Source of the DNA: Micromonospora sp. HNM0581
GTDB lineage: Bacteria; Actinomycetota; Actinomycetes; Mycobacteriales; Micromonosporaceae
Reading direction: 5' to 3'
DNA length: 64,000 bases
NCBI RefSeq assembly: GCF_012726175.1
Contig: NZ_JAASAD010000007.1
Coordinates: forward strand, 62,001-126,000
A program made the position numbers and the translations under genes. Below are positions 36,773-46,177 of the stretch, one piece after another (position 1 is the stretch's first letter; every line of letters starts with the position of its first letter). The notes under the pieces are model-generated. The model had not been told where the DNA came from. It saw only the letters and a program-made list of their open reading frames with translations, and did not search any database.

Positions 36773-37339
36773 ATGCCACTGTTCCGCCGCCGGCCGAAGC
36801 TGCCACCGGCCGACCGGCCGCCGTTGGAGCGCGACGAACGGGTGCTGGCCTGGGCCGCTGCCGGTGACGGCGGGCCGGCTCCGGCAACCCGTCACGGTGC
36901 CGAGGGCGGCGGGGTGGTGGTCGCGACCAACCTCGGGCTTTGGCTGCCCGGTCGGGCGCGGCGGATTGGCTGGCACGACGTGGTCAAGGCTGTCTGGTCG
37001 GGCAGGGAGCTGATGGTGACCGCGGGCGAGCGGGTCGCCGAACGGGCCGACTATCTGGTGGTCGTCGAGCTGCCGGCCGAACGGTACCTCCTGCTCGCTC
37101 CGGGCGACCTGCCGCACCAGGTACGTACCCGGGTCACCCGCTCCGTCGCGTACACCGAGCATCATGCCCTGCCCGGCGGATCCGGCCGGGTCGTCGGTCG
37201 ACGGGTGCCCGGCAGGGACGGTCTGACGTGGATGGTCCACTTCGATCCCGGCACTCCCGCCGACGACCCGGACGTCCTCGCCGAAACCGACCGCCTGGTG
37301 GCCGCCGCCCGCACCGCCACCACCCCCACCAACCTCTAA
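36773..37339 (+). CDS. Unknown protein encoded after dnaG
   Basis: A 188-residue soluble protein, starting 2 nt after the dnaG stop and clearly in its operon. MPLFRRRPKLPPADRPPLERDERVLAWA is followed by a PH-like beta-rich region (GVVVATNLGLWLPGRARRIGWHDVVKAVWSGRELMV). Actinomycete genomes often keep a protein of this kind beside dnaG, but its role is unknown. The tail is Ala/Thr-rich. Confidence 0.75.
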   Translation: MPLFRRRPKLPPADRPPLERDERVLAWAAAGDGGPAPATRHGAEGGGVVVATNLGLWLPGRARRIGWHDVVKAVWSGRELMVTAGERVAERADYLVVVELPAERYLLLAPGDLPHQVRTRVTRSVAYTEHHALPGGSGRVVGRRVPGRDGLTWMVHFDPGTPADDPDVLAETDRLVAAARTATTPTNL

Positions 37340-37364
37340 CCCACCGTGCGCGGGCAGGCGGAGG

Positions 37365-38333
37365 TCAGCCGCCCTGGTAGTAGCGGGCCGCGCCGGGGTG
37401 CAGGGGAATGGGGTCGGTGGTGGCGGCGGATTCCCGGTCGAAGTTGCGCGCCTCGGGGTGCGCCACCGCCAGGTCGGCCTGGTAGGTGAAGAGCAGGCGG
37501 GTCAGGTCGTACGCCAGGTCGTCCGGCATCTCCGTGCTCACCAGGATCACGTTGGCGACCGTCACGGTGGGGGTCCCCGACGCGGTGTCATAGGCGTCGC
37601 GGGGGAGTTCAGCGGTGGTGTACACGGAACCATGTTTCGCGTTCAGCGGCTCGATCAGGTCGGCGACCGGCAGCATCCGGAACCGGTTCGGCGCGCTGGT
37701 GAGCAGATCGGCGATGCCGGGTGTGGGTAGCCCGCCGGAGAAGAACATCGCGTCGAGCGTGCCGCTGCGCATCCGGGTGACCGTCTCCGGAAGTGACAGA
37801 CGGGCTCGGCGGATGTCCCGTTCCGGGTCGACTCCGGCGGCGGTGAGCAGCCGGCCGGCGATGACGTCGGTGCCGGATTTCGGTGAGCCGGTGGAGACCC
37901 GCTTGCCGCGCAGGTCGGCGAGTTCGGTGATCTGTCCATCGGCCCGGACGATCACATGGGTGTAGTTGCTGTAGACCCGGGCCAGCGCCCGGACAGGTTG
38001 CGGGCGTCCGTCGAAGGCGTCCCGGCCGGCTGCGGCGTCCGCTGCCGTGTCGGCGAGACTGAAAGCGATCTCCATGTCGCCGTCGGCCAGCCGGGTGATG
38101 TTCTCGACGGAGGCACCGGTCGGTTCCGCCCGAGCCTCGTAGCCGGGTAGGTAACGGGTGATGACGTCGGCGTACCCGCCGCCGAGTTGGTAGTAGACCC
38201 CGGTGGTGTTGCCGGTGGCCAGGAAGATGCGCCCGTCGTGCCATGGTGGGGCCTGCGGGGTGCGATCGGCGCCGCAGCCGGTGAGAAGTGTGACCGCCAG
38301 CAACGTCGCCACCAGCCGTCGGCCCCGACTCAT
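37365..38333 (-). CDS. TAXI-family TRAP solute-binding lipoprotein (copy 1)
   Basis: A 322-residue lipoprotein (lipobox Cys20, LLTGCGAD) of the TAXI family of TRAP transporter binding proteins. Shared motifs are [64 protein letters not shown] and [12 protein letters not shown]. It ends the operon, and its ATG overlaps the stop of the roadblock gene (ATGA), so its translation is coupled to a signalling gene rather than to the permease. It is clearly paralogous to copy 2 at 41366-42385. Confidence 0.85.
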   Translation of the reverse strand: MSRGRRLVATLLAVTLLTGCGADRTPQAPPWHDGRIFLATGNTTGVYYQLGGGYADVITRYLPGYEARAEPTGASVENITRLADGDMEIAFSLADTAADAAAGRDAFDGRPQPVRALARVYSNYTHVIVRADGQITELADLRGKRVSTGSPKSGTDVIAGRLLTAAGVDPERDIRRARLSLPETVTRMRSGTLDAMFFSGGLPTPGIADLLTSAPNRFRMLPVADLIEPLNAKHGSVYTTAELPRDAYDTASGTPTVTVANVILVSTEMPDDLAYDLTRLLFTYQADLAVAHPEARNFDRESAATTDPIPLHPGAARYYQGG

Positions 38334-38752
38334 GCGGGCACCCCGCCGGGGTGGTCGGCCCAGGTCCGGGCCGCCGGTTCGAGCGCCTCGGCGACCCGCT
38401 GGACGAGCGTCGCCGTCTCGTATCCGATCTGGCCGAGGTCGGATCCGGCGGCGGCCAGCACGCCGAGCAGGGCTCGGTCCCCGACTGCCATCACCAGCAG
38501 TACGCCGCCGTCCATGTCCACGATCTGCTGTCGGACCCGGCCAGCGGACATCAGGCGGGCGGCGCCGACGGTCAGGCTGGCCAGGCCGCTGATCACGGCG
38601 GCGAGCTGGTCCGCCTGGTCGGTCGAGAGGTGCGGCGAGGCCGCCAGCCGAAGCCCGTCCCCGGAAACGGCGAGGGCGTGCGACACGTCCGGTACCTGCT
38701 CGGCGAAGTTCGCCAGGAGCCAGTCGAGGCCGGGGCTGCCGGTGGGCGTCAT
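38330..38752 (-). CDS. Roadblock/LC7 protein, CvnB-like
   Basis: A 140-residue roadblock protein: [59 protein letters not shown], then [37 protein letters not shown]. This is the CvnB pattern of actinomycete conservons. Its start directly abuts the sensor kinase stop with no gap. The next conservon genes (DUF742 CvnC and GTPase CvnD) are missing; a TAXI binding protein follows instead. Confidence 0.88.
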   Translation of the reverse strand: MTPTGSPGLDWLLANFAEQVPDVSHALAVSGDGLRLAASPHLSTDQADQLAAVISGLASLTVGAARLMSAGRVRQQIVDMDGGVLLVMAVGDRALLGVLAAAGSDLGQIGYETATLVQRVAEALEPAARTWADHPGGVPA

Positions 38753-41302
38753 CTAGGGTCTCCCGTTCGTCTGTTGGTTACGTCGCGTCGCCTGGGCCAC
38801 TCCGGCGGAGAGGGCGGAGAGCCGGGCCCGTACCACCTCGGGGTCGAGCAGGTCCGGCGCGGCCTGCGGCGGTGGCGCGTCGTGTAGTTCGGATTGCAGG
38901 CCGCCGCCGCGTACCCGGCGGGGCAGCCCGGCCCCGTTGGGCCCGGTGCGCTGGCCACCGGGTTGCCAGTCGGTCGGGCCGCCACCCGCCGCACCGCTGT
39001 CCGCCACCCCACTTGCCATCGGACCTCCGCCTGTCCCACCACTGTTCATCGGACCGCCGTGCACTGCGGCCCCGCCCGCCCATGCTCCACTGTGTACCGC
39101 ACTGTCGCCCGGCCACGTTCGACTGTGTACCGCGGTGTCGTTCGCTTCGCCGCCACCGGGTACGGGGGTGCCGCCAGGACCGCCTGCCGGTGGCCAGTCA
39201 GCCGGACCGCCGGTCACCACCGGCAGTGTCACCGTCGGGGCTTGGTGCACGTCGTACCGCTCTGGACCGGCACCGACCTCGACGGGCGAGGTCTTCGCAC
39301 CGCGGGCCGGGAACCAGGCACCGACGGTCGTCTGGGTCGGACGGCCGACGGTGGTGGGACGGTCGGCGAACTGCTCCATTCTGGTCAGCAGGGTCTCCGG
39401 CACGTCCACCTGCGCCACCGTTCCGGCGCCGGCACTGTGCAGCCGTACCAGGATGCCGTGTCGGGCCGCCAGGTGAGCCACCACGTGCAGGCCCATGCTG
39501 CCAGCTGCCGCGCTGGACAACGCGGCCGGGGCGCTCAACCTCTCGTTGATCTCGGTCAGCCGGCTCTCACCGATGCCGATGCCCTGGTCATGTACGCGTA
39601 GGGTCAGCCCGTCGACGGTGCGTCGACCATCCACATGCACCGACGTGTGTGGCGGAGAGTACGAGGTGGCGTTCTCCAGCAGCTCGGCAAGCAGGTGCAC
39701 CAGGTTGCCGACCGCCGAACCCTGCACACCTGCCGTGGGCACGTCGATCTCGACTCTCGCGTACTCCTCGATCTCGGAGGCGGCACCGCGTACGATGTCG
39801 GCCACCAGGTGGGGTCCGTCCTGCGAGCGTCCGGGTTCACCGCCGGCCAGTACCAGCAGGTTTTCCCCGTTACGCCGCATCCGGGCGGCGAGATGGTCGA
39901 GGGCGAAGAGGCGGGCCAACGCGTCCGGATCCGTCTCCTCCTGCTCGAACTCGTCGAGCAGCCGCAGCTGCCGGGTGATCAGGGTACGGATCCGGCGGGC
40001 CAGCGCCTCGACCATCCGGGTCACGTCCATCCGCAGCTCGGCCTGTGCCCCGGCGAGCCGCAGCGCAGCCCGGTTGACGGTGTCGAACGCGTCAGCAACC
40101 TGGGCGATCTCGTCGCGGCCTCGGCTGATTCCCGCCGTCAGCTGGGACGCAGCGCCTTCGCCCGGACTGCTCTCCCCGGCCGCGATGGCGGTGATCCGCT
40201 CGGGCAGCTCCTGGTGGGCCATGGTCAGCGCCGCCGCTCGGAGCCGGCGGAGCCGACGGCTGGTGCGTACCGCCAGTAGCGCGGCGGTGGCCAGCGACAC
40301 CAGCGCCAGGGTGCCCGTCGAGCTTGCGGTGACCAGCGCCCGTTGGCGTGCGTCCGCGGCCAGTTCGGCGGCGCGTCGATCCAGTTCGTCGGTGAGGTTC
40401 CGACCGAGCAGGTTGAGCCGGCGGATGGCGCCGCTCTGGGCGACGTACCAGGCGTCGCCGTCGCCGCTCAGCGCGGCCGGCTCGGTGTCGGCGTTCAACG
40501 CGCTGTCACGCATCCGGCGCGCGGTGGACACGTCGCTGCCGGCCATCAGGCGGTTGTACGCGTCGGTGGCGCGGTCCCCCGCGATCCGGGAGAACTCGGC
40601 TTGCCGCTGGTCCTGCGCCCCGCGTAACCGGCCCAACTGGGCGAGTTCACCCTCGGCCAGAGCGCCCCGGAGGAAGATGGCCCGCAGCAGGTCCCGTTCC
40701 AGTGACGCCAGGTGTTCCTGTGCGGCGACGGTGGCCACCTCACGGGCCTGGTTGGCCAGCTCAGGGTCGCGCAGCTGGGCGGGAAGAGCGTCGGCGACGG
40801 CGAGCAGCGACTCGACGAGCGCGACATAGACACCGTCGGCGGCGTCGGAGGTGAGTGCGGTGCTGCGGGCCGCTTCGAGCTGGTCGAGGTGCTCGACCAC
40901 ACCGTCGAGGCCGCGGCCGAGGTCCGGTGCGGTGCTGCGGGCGTCGGAGCTGGCGGTCTGGTAGCGCTCGCCGGCTTCGTCGACCCGGCGTCGCTGGGCG
41001 TCGACCAGTTGGCGGCCGGAGGTCCCGCCGCGTTGGCGGAGCGCCGCTGTCTCGCCGAGTTCCCGTTCCAACTCGTGCACGAACGACACGGTGGCGGTGG
41101 CGGTGCCGGCCAGTACCCGGGCCCGCTCGGCGTCGGTGGAGGCGGCGAGGGCGTCGCCGGTCTGGATGGCCCCCAGCACGATCAGGCCGGCGGTGGCGAT
41201 GACGATCGGTGCGAGCAGTTGGGTACGCACCGACCAGAGCCGGTCGGTGTGACCGGACGGTCGGTTGTGCCGGCGCACGCGGGCCAGCGAGGACAGCGGC
41301 AC
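38753..41302 (-). CDS. Sensor histidine kinase-like protein with NIT-type domain (CvnA-like)
   Basis: An 849-residue membrane sensor. One helix lies at about 28-48, then a large external helical domain resembling the nitrate/nitrite-sensing (NIT) domain (to about 325), a second helix near 328-350 and a HAMP-like region. The dimerisation part contains LFALDHLAARMRRNGENLLVLAGG, then a HATPase domain with LLENATSYSP (Asn544), DQGIGIGESRL and SMGLHVVAHLAARHG. The last 200 residues are Gly/Pro-rich with imperfect repeats (AVHSRTWPGDSAVHSGAWAGG). GTG 41302 has GGGAG upstream. It resembles CvnA, which often signals through CvnB/C/D rather than a response regulator. Confidence 0.88.
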   Translation of the reverse strand: MPLSSLARVRRHNRPSGHTDRLWSVRTQLLAPIVIATAGLIVLGAIQTGDALAASTDAERARVLAGTATATVSFVHELERELGETAALRQRGGTSGRQLVDAQRRRVDEAGERYQTASSDARSTAPDLGRGLDGVVEHLDQLEAARSTALTSDAADGVYVALVESLLAVADALPAQLRDPELANQAREVATVAAQEHLASLERDLLRAIFLRGALAEGELAQLGRLRGAQDQRQAEFSRIAGDRATDAYNRLMAGSDVSTARRMRDSALNADTEPAALSGDGDAWYVAQSGAIRRLNLLGRNLTDELDRRAAELAADARQRALVTASSTGTLALVSLATAALLAVRTSRRLRRLRAAALTMAHQELPERITAIAAGESSPGEGAASQLTAGISRGRDEIAQVADAFDTVNRAALRLAGAQAELRMDVTRMVEALARRIRTLITRQLRLLDEFEQEETDPDALARLFALDHLAARMRRNGENLLVLAGGEPGRSQDGPHLVADIVRGAASEIEEYARVEIDVPTAGVQGSAVGNLVHLLAELLENATSYSPPHTSVHVDGRRTVDGLTLRVHDQGIGIGESRLTEINERLSAPAALSSAAAGSMGLHVVAHLAARHGILVRLHSAGAGTVAQVDVPETLLTRMEQFADRPTTVGRPTQTTVGAWFPARGAKTSPVEVGAGPERYDVHQAPTVTLPVVTGGPADWPPAGGPGGTPVPGGGEANDTAVHSRTWPGDSAVHSGAWAGGAAVHGGPMNSGGTGGGPMASGVADSGAAGGGPTDWQPGGQRTGPNGAGLPRRVRGGGLQSELHDAPPPQAAPDLLDPEVVRARLSALSAGVAQATRRNQQTNGRP

Positions 41303-41365
41303 GGGAGTCTCCCGAGGTTGGGGGCGGCCGGGCCGGGTGTCAGGTGCCGGCCCGGCCGCCGTCGG

Positions 41366-42385
41366 TCAGCTCGCGCCGAGATCCTGCAAGGCCTTGGCGG
41401 CGCCCCGGTGCAGTCCGACGGGGTCGGTCTGGCGGGCGGTGTCCAGAGCGATGCCCTTCGCGGCCGGGTTGGCCTGGGCCAGGGCTTCCTTCTTCTCGAA
41501 CACCGTTCGAGTGATGGCACAGGCCACGTTGGCGTCGAGGTCCTTTCGAACGAGCAGCACGTTGGGAACCACTATGGTCGGTGTATCGGCCATTGTGGAG
41601 TACACGTCCTTGCCGATCGTACCGGCCTGGTAGGCGGGGTTCAGCTCGCTCATCTTAGGCAACAACGGCGCAATGTCGATGAACTTGACCTTGTCGCCGG
41701 CCGTGGTGAACAGATCGGTGACGCCACCGGTGGGCAGGCCACCGGACCAGAAGAAGCCGTCGACGGTGCCGTCCTTGACGCCCTCCACGGTCTTGGTGAG
41801 GTCGAGCCGTTGCGCCTGGACGTCCGTGGCCGGATTCAAACCGGCGGCCTCGAGCAGCCGGTTGGCGATCACCTCGGTGCCGGACTTGGGGGAACCGGTC
41901 GAGATCCGCTTGCCGCGCATGTCGGCCACCGAGTTGATTCCCGAATCGGCCCGGACGACCACCTGGGTGTAGTTGTCGTAGATCCGGGCCAGCGCCTCGA
42001 CCGGCTGCGGCGCGTTGAAGCTGTCCTTGCCCTGCACCGCGTTGACGGCCGTGTCGAACAGCGAGAAGGCCACGTCGTACTGGCCACCGACGAGCTGTTC
42101 GATGTTCTGGACCGACGCACCGGTCTCAGCCGCCGTGCCGGTCAGCCGGCCGCCGGTGCTGTCCGAGAGCTGTCCGGCCAGGGCGTTGCCGACCACGTAG
42201 TAGACGCCGGTGGCGTTGCCGGTGGCGATGCCCACCCGGGTGTTCTCGGCCACCTCGCAGGTGACCGCGCTCGCCGTGTCGTCCGTGGCGGCGTTGCCCT
42301 GACGGCCTCCGCAACCGGCGGTGCCCGCCGCGACGAGGGCGAGTACTCCCGCTCCGGCCGCGAGCCGCACGTTGATCCGTGCCAC
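41366..42385 (-). CDS. TAXI-family TRAP solute-binding lipoprotein (copy 2)
   Basis: A 339-residue lipoprotein (lipobox Cys25, GTAGCGG) encoded 18 bp after the TRAP permease. Motifs [40 protein letters not shown] and FFWSGGLPTGGV mirror copy 1. Position next to the permease makes this the likely transport-binding protein. Ligands of actinomycete TAXI proteins are largely unknown (glutamate or other carboxylates in some bacteria). Confidence 0.9.
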   Translation of the reverse strand: MARINVRLAAGAGVLALVAAGTAGCGGRQGNAATDDTASAVTCEVAENTRVGIATGNATGVYYVVGNALAGQLSDSTGGRLTGTAAETGASVQNIEQLVGGQYDVAFSLFDTAVNAVQGKDSFNAPQPVEALARIYDNYTQVVVRADSGINSVADMRGKRISTGSPKSGTEVIANRLLEAAGLNPATDVQAQRLDLTKTVEGVKDGTVDGFFWSGGLPTGGVTDLFTTAGDKVKFIDIAPLLPKMSELNPAYQAGTIGKDVYSTMADTPTIVVPNVLLVRKDLDANVACAITRTVFEKKEALAQANPAAKGIALDTARQTDPVGLHRGAAKALQDLGAS

Positions 42386-42403
42386 TCAGTTCTCCTTCCT
42401 GGG

Positions 42404-44626
42404 TCACGCCGGGTATCCGGCTCGCGTCCCGCCGGGAGGTCCGGGGGATCCGCGTCGTACGAACACGCCCACCGTCATGACGACGGCAAGCACGGCACCG
42501 ATCGCGACGGGCACGGGTTGCAGCCAGAGCAGCGTCAGCCCGGCGACCATCCCGATCACGCGTTCCGGCGCGCCAGCCGCACCGACGCCGGGCAGCCAGC
42601 CGCCGGCTGCGACGGCCAACACCGCGACGCCGAGGGCCGTGACGACTGTCGCGACGAGGATGCGCCGGGGGCCGCCGATGCCGAGCAGCCCGAGTCCGGT
42701 CGGGGTGATCACGAACGCCAGTGGGATCAGGTACGCCGGCAGCGCGTACCGCAGGGTGTGCCACATGGTCGGTACCAGCCGCCCGCCGGTCACCGCGGCG
42801 GCGGCGACGGCGGCGAGCGCGGTCGGTGGCGACACCTCGGACAGCACCGCGAAGTAGAAGACGAACATGGCGGCGGCGGGGGCGCTGACCCCGAGGTCGA
42901 GCAGGGCCGGGCCGATGATCACCCAGCCGATCACGAACGACGCGGTGACCGGGACCGCCAGGCCGAGCAGGCTGAGCGCGACGGCGGCGAGCAGCGCGGT
43001 GAGGGCGAGCACCACGGCGGGTTCGGTGCTGACCGCGCCTGCGGCACCGACAAGCAGCGCCGCGGCCTGCGGACCGAGACCGGTCTTGGTGGTGGTGGCG
43101 GTGATGATGCCGGCCGCCGCGCAGACGACGGTGACCGCCAGGACGCCGCGTACGCCGTTGGAGAGGGCGGCGACAAGTCTGGCCGGGGTGAGCCGGTGCG
43201 TCCGGTCCAGGAAGGACAGGGCGACCGCGAGCAGGGTCGCCAGCACCACGGCACGGGTCGCCGACAGCCCGACGGCGAGCAGCCCGACGATGGCGAACAG
43301 GGAGGCGAAGTGGTAACCGGAACGGGCCAGCAGCCGCCAGACGGACCCGGCCTCGAGGGCCGCCGGACGTACTCCGGAGCGTCGTGCGTCGATCTCCACG
43401 GAGAGCACGATGCCGAGGTAGTAGAGGATGGTCGGCACCAGCGCCCAGCCGAGCACCTGTAGGTAGGACACGCCGAGGTATTCGGCGATGATGAAGGCGG
43501 CCGCACCGAGTGTCGGTGGGGACAGAATGGCGCCGACGCCGGCGGCGGCGAGCATCCCGCCGGCCCGTTCCGCCGGGTACCCGGCGCGGCGCAGGATCGG
43601 CCAGGTGACGGCGCCGATGCTGACGGTGGTGGCCGCGCCGGAGCCGGAGACGGTGCCGAGCAGGAATCCGGAGGCCACCGCGGTGCGGCCGGCGGCGGTA
43701 CGCGAGCGCCGGAACGCCGCAGCGGACAGGTTCACGAAGAACCGGCCGGCGCCGGAGAGGTCGAGCACCGCCCCGTAGATGGTGAACAGCACGATGTAGG
43801 TGGCGGCCACGTCCAACGGGGTGCCGTAGAAGCCGCTGTCGGAGTTGTAGAAGGCGTCGACCAGTTGCCCGAAGTCCAGCCCTGCGTGCGCCACCGCCCA
43901 GGTTTGTGGCAGCAGCCCGCCGTAGTAGCCGTAGCCGAGGAACACCAGACAGACGGCGGGCAGGATCCAGCCGGTGGTGCGCCGGCATCCTTCCAGCAGG
44001 AGGAGCAGCAGGACGGTACCCATGGCCACGTCGATCCCGACCAGTAGTCCCTGCCGATCGAGGAAGGCGTCGTAGCCGCCGCCACCGCCCGCGAGGGTGA
44101 TCGGCAGCACCGGGTACAGGCAGCCGGCCAGTGCCACGGCGGCCAGCAGCCAGTCGATGTGGCTGGGGCCGGATCTGTCGGGTGCGGGTGCGTCGGCTGC
44201 CGCCGCTCCCTTGCCCAGGAGTGCCCTTAGCCGGCGCGGAAGGCGCAGGTCGGCCGGGTAGGCGAGAAAGACCAACGGCAGTATGCCGGCCAGGAAGAAG
44301 ATCAGATAGTACTTGCTGCCCTGCGCCAGGGGCCGGAACACCTGCCAGAGTGCGAGCAGGCCGATCGCCAGGGTGGCGGCGGTCAGGGCGTGGGCGACGG
44401 GGCCGGCCAGCACCCGACCCGGCTTCTCGTCCTCGAACCGGCTGGCGAGTTCGCCCGGATCGGTCCGGGTGGTGGGAGGTGCCACCGCTGCCACTTGGCC
44501 GGGTCCGCCGCGACGCTCAGGTCCGGAATCTTCGGTGAATCGGATAGCCGACACGAGGGGGGACGATACGCGAATCGACTCCGCGTTGGGGGCATTGTCG
44601 AGCGTCGCTTCGCTCAGTGACTTCAC
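42404..44626 (-). CDS. TRAP transporter fused permease (TAXI type)
   Basis: About 740 residues combining the small DctQ-like and large DctM-like membrane subunits in one chain, as in TAXI systems, with 15 or more hydrophobic helices. Landmarks include LLPQTWAVAHAGLDFGQLVDAFYNSDSGFYG, FLLGTVSGSGAATTVSIGAVTWPIL, GVGAILSPPTLGAAAFIIAEYLGVSYLQV and YFAVLSEVSPPTALAAVAAAA. The start is uncertain: GTG 44626 is chosen, but no good ribosome binding site is seen and residues before about 95 are not membrane-like. First gene of the five-gene operon. Confidence 0.85.
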   Translation of the reverse strand: MKSLSEATLDNAPNAESIRVSSPLVSAIRFTEDSGPERRGGPGQVAAVAPPTTRTDPGELASRFEDEKPGRVLAGPVAHALTAATLAIGLLALWQVFRPLAQGSKYYLIFFLAGILPLVFLAYPADLRLPRRLRALLGKGAAAADAPAPDRSGPSHIDWLLAAVALAGCLYPVLPITLAGGGGGYDAFLDRQGLLVGIDVAMGTVLLLLLLEGCRRTTGWILPAVCLVFLGYGYYGGLLPQTWAVAHAGLDFGQLVDAFYNSDSGFYGTPLDVAATYIVLFTIYGAVLDLSGAGRFFVNLSAAAFRRSRTAAGRTAVASGFLLGTVSGSGAATTVSIGAVTWPILRRAGYPAERAGGMLAAAGVGAILSPPTLGAAAFIIAEYLGVSYLQVLGWALVPTILYYLGIVLSVEIDARRSGVRPAALEAGSVWRLLARSGYHFASLFAIVGLLAVGLSATRAVVLATLLAVALSFLDRTHRLTPARLVAALSNGVRGVLAVTVVCAAAGIITATTTKTGLGPQAAALLVGAAGAVSTEPAVVLALTALLAAVALSLLGLAVPVTASFVIGWVIIGPALLDLGVSAPAAAMFVFYFAVLSEVSPPTALAAVAAAAVTGGRLVPTMWHTLRYALPAYLIPLAFVITPTGLGLLGIGGPRRILVATVVTALGVAVLAVAAGGWLPGVGAAGAPERVIGMVAGLTLLWLQPVPVAIGAVLAVVMTVGVFVRRGSPGPPGGTRAGYPA

Positions 44627-44994
44627 AATTTTTGAGTGACGCGTTGTGGCAACTATTAAGAATAGTGTTCGCGATCGGCTCGGATGCGCCGATAGGGGCG
44701 GTGCGGGGCGGCAGGGGGAGCGCATCAGGCGCTGCCGGTTATGCACCGTTAGGGCGTAATGGTGCCATGTCGGCTACGGAGAAAACACACTCAAGCAACT
44801 ACGCTCCGTGTGTGTCGTCGCGGTTGGCGTCGGGCGATCGATCTGGGTCGTGGCATGTCGGGGCGGAGCAGGGCGACCCGGCCCGGTCGGCGGCCCTGGC
44901 TGACGCACGGGGTCAGGTCCATCGGGTTACTTCACGCCGGTGGCTGGGCATGTCTCCACCACGATCATCGTGAGCGGAGCTGAGGGGAGAGGCG
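44627..44994. other. Divergent promoter region, TRAP operon/YihY gene
   Basis: About 370 bp, AT-richer close to 44630-44680. ACTATT-AAG-AATAGT (44652-44666) is a perfect 6-bp-arm dyad 26-40 bp before the TRAP start and may be an operator or hold the -10. GAGGGGAGAG at 44981 on is the YihY ribosome binding site. Nothing else is identified. Confidence 0.45.
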
Positions 44995-46080
44995 ATGGCC
45001 TCCGAGGAGTCTTCCCGTCCAGATCGACGCGGCCCGGGGCCTGACGCCGTCCCCGAGGTGCACCGGGACGAGCCGGACGCGGGCCGTGAGGGGCAGCCGG
45101 ACCGACCGGGTGCCGACCGCGATACGCCGGCACACCCGGGCCGGCTCTCGCGTCACGAGTGGCTGGCGGCGATGCGCCGGACGGTACGCGAGTTCGGCGA
45201 CGACAGCCTGACCGACTGGGCCGCGGCACTCACCTACTACGGCGTACTGTCCATCTTTCCCGGTCTGCTGGTGCTTGTCTCGCTGCTGGGCCTGCTGGGA
45301 CCGGCAGCCACCCGGACGGTACGCGACACGGTCGCGGAGTCCGTGCCCGAGCAGAACATCCGCCAGATCCTCGACGCCGCGATCGAACAGGCCCAGCAGA
45401 ACGGCGGACTGGCCGGGATCGCCGCGATCATCGGTCTGCTCGCCGCCTTCTGGTCGGCCTCGGGCTACGTCGCCGCCTTCATGCGTGCCGCCAACTCGAT
45501 CTACGACGTGCCGGAAGGGCGGCCGATCTGGAAGACCCTGCCGATCCGGGTGGGGGTGACCGCGGTGATCGGGGTGATGCTGCTGGCCAGTGCGGTGATC
45601 GTGGTCTTCACCGGGCGTTTCGCCGAGGAGGTCGGTGCGGCGCTGGGGGTGGGCAGCACGGCGGTGGCGGTGTGGGACGTCGCCAAGTGGCCGGTGCTGC
45701 TGGTCCTGGTCAGCCTGATGTTCGCCATCCTCTACTGGGCCTCGCCGAACGCGCGTCAGGGCGGGTTCCGCTGGGTCAGTCCGGGCGGAGTACTGGCGGT
45801 GCTGATCTGGCTGCTGGTCTCCGGCCTGTTCGCCTTCTACGTCGGTAACTTCGGTTCGTACAACAAGACCTACGGGGCGCTCGCCGGGGTCATCATCTTT
45901 CTGGTCTGGCTCTGGTTGAGCAACATCGCGATCCTGTTCGGTGCCGAACTCGACGCCGAGTTGGCCCGGGCCCGGGCGATCAGCGGGGGGCTCCGACCAA
46001 CCGATCGGGAGCCCTACGTCGATCTCCGCGACGACCGCAAACTCCGGGCGAAAGGTGACGACGATCCGGAGACGGATTGA
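44995..46080 (+). CDS. YihY/BrkB-family membrane protein
   Basis: A 361-residue protein. About 70 hydrophilic residues come first, then six or so hydrophobic helices with the family motifs DWAAALTYYGVLSIFPGLLVLVSLLGLLG, FWSASGYVAAFMRAANSIYDV and NFGSYNKTYGALAGVIIFLVWLWLSNIAILFGAELDAE. The tail is charged. Members are often mislabelled ribonuclease BN; a role in envelope or stress physiology is suspected but unproven. TGAGGGGAGAG precedes the ATG. Confidence 0.88.
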   Translation: MASEESSRPDRRGPGPDAVPEVHRDEPDAGREGQPDRPGADRDTPAHPGRLSRHEWLAAMRRTVREFGDDSLTDWAAALTYYGVLSIFPGLLVLVSLLGLLGPAATRTVRDTVAESVPEQNIRQILDAAIEQAQQNGGLAGIAAIIGLLAAFWSASGYVAAFMRAANSIYDVPEGRPIWKTLPIRVGVTAVIGVMLLASAVIVVFTGRFAEEVGAALGVGSTAVAVWDVAKWPVLLVLVSLMFAILYWASPNARQGGFRWVSPGGVLAVLIWLLVSGLFAFYVGNFGSYNKTYGALAGVIIFLVWLWLSNIAILFGAELDAELARARAISGGLRPTDREPYVDLRDDRKLRAKGDDDPETD

Positions 46081-46083
46081 CCT

Positions 46084-46177
46084 GTCGACGACGCGGCAGG
46101 TGGCACGCCAGAGTGGAGCTCGCTAGGTCCGTCCGAGGCCGTAGGGCTGTCGCCTGCCACCTGCCCTGCTCGTCGAC
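46084..46177. terminator. Long inverted repeat after the YihY gene
   Basis: GTCGACGA-CGC-GGCAGGTGGCA (46084-46105) pairs with TGCCACCTGCC-CTGC-TCGTCGAC (46155-46177), about 19 paired bases with one small internal mismatch and a 49-nt loop. It starts 3 nt after the YihY stop. It may be a terminator or a mobile palindromic element. The remaining stretch to 46400 shows nothing else. Confidence 0.6.

Noticed and set aside
33069..36887. Long minus-strand frames opposite the BCCT and dnaG genes
   Set aside because: Low-complexity translations without domains or ribosome binding sites. The plus-strand genes are clear.
39010..39150. Imperfect direct repeats
   Set aside because: They encode Gly/Pro-rich repeats in the C-terminal tail of the CvnA-like protein, so are coding rather than an intergenic element.
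40712..43462. A 916-codon open frame on the plus strand opposite the CvnA-like and TAXI genes
   Set aside because: Gly/Arg/Gln-rich low-complexity translation with no domain, typical of the antisense shadow of high-GC genes. The minus-strand genes have clear families.
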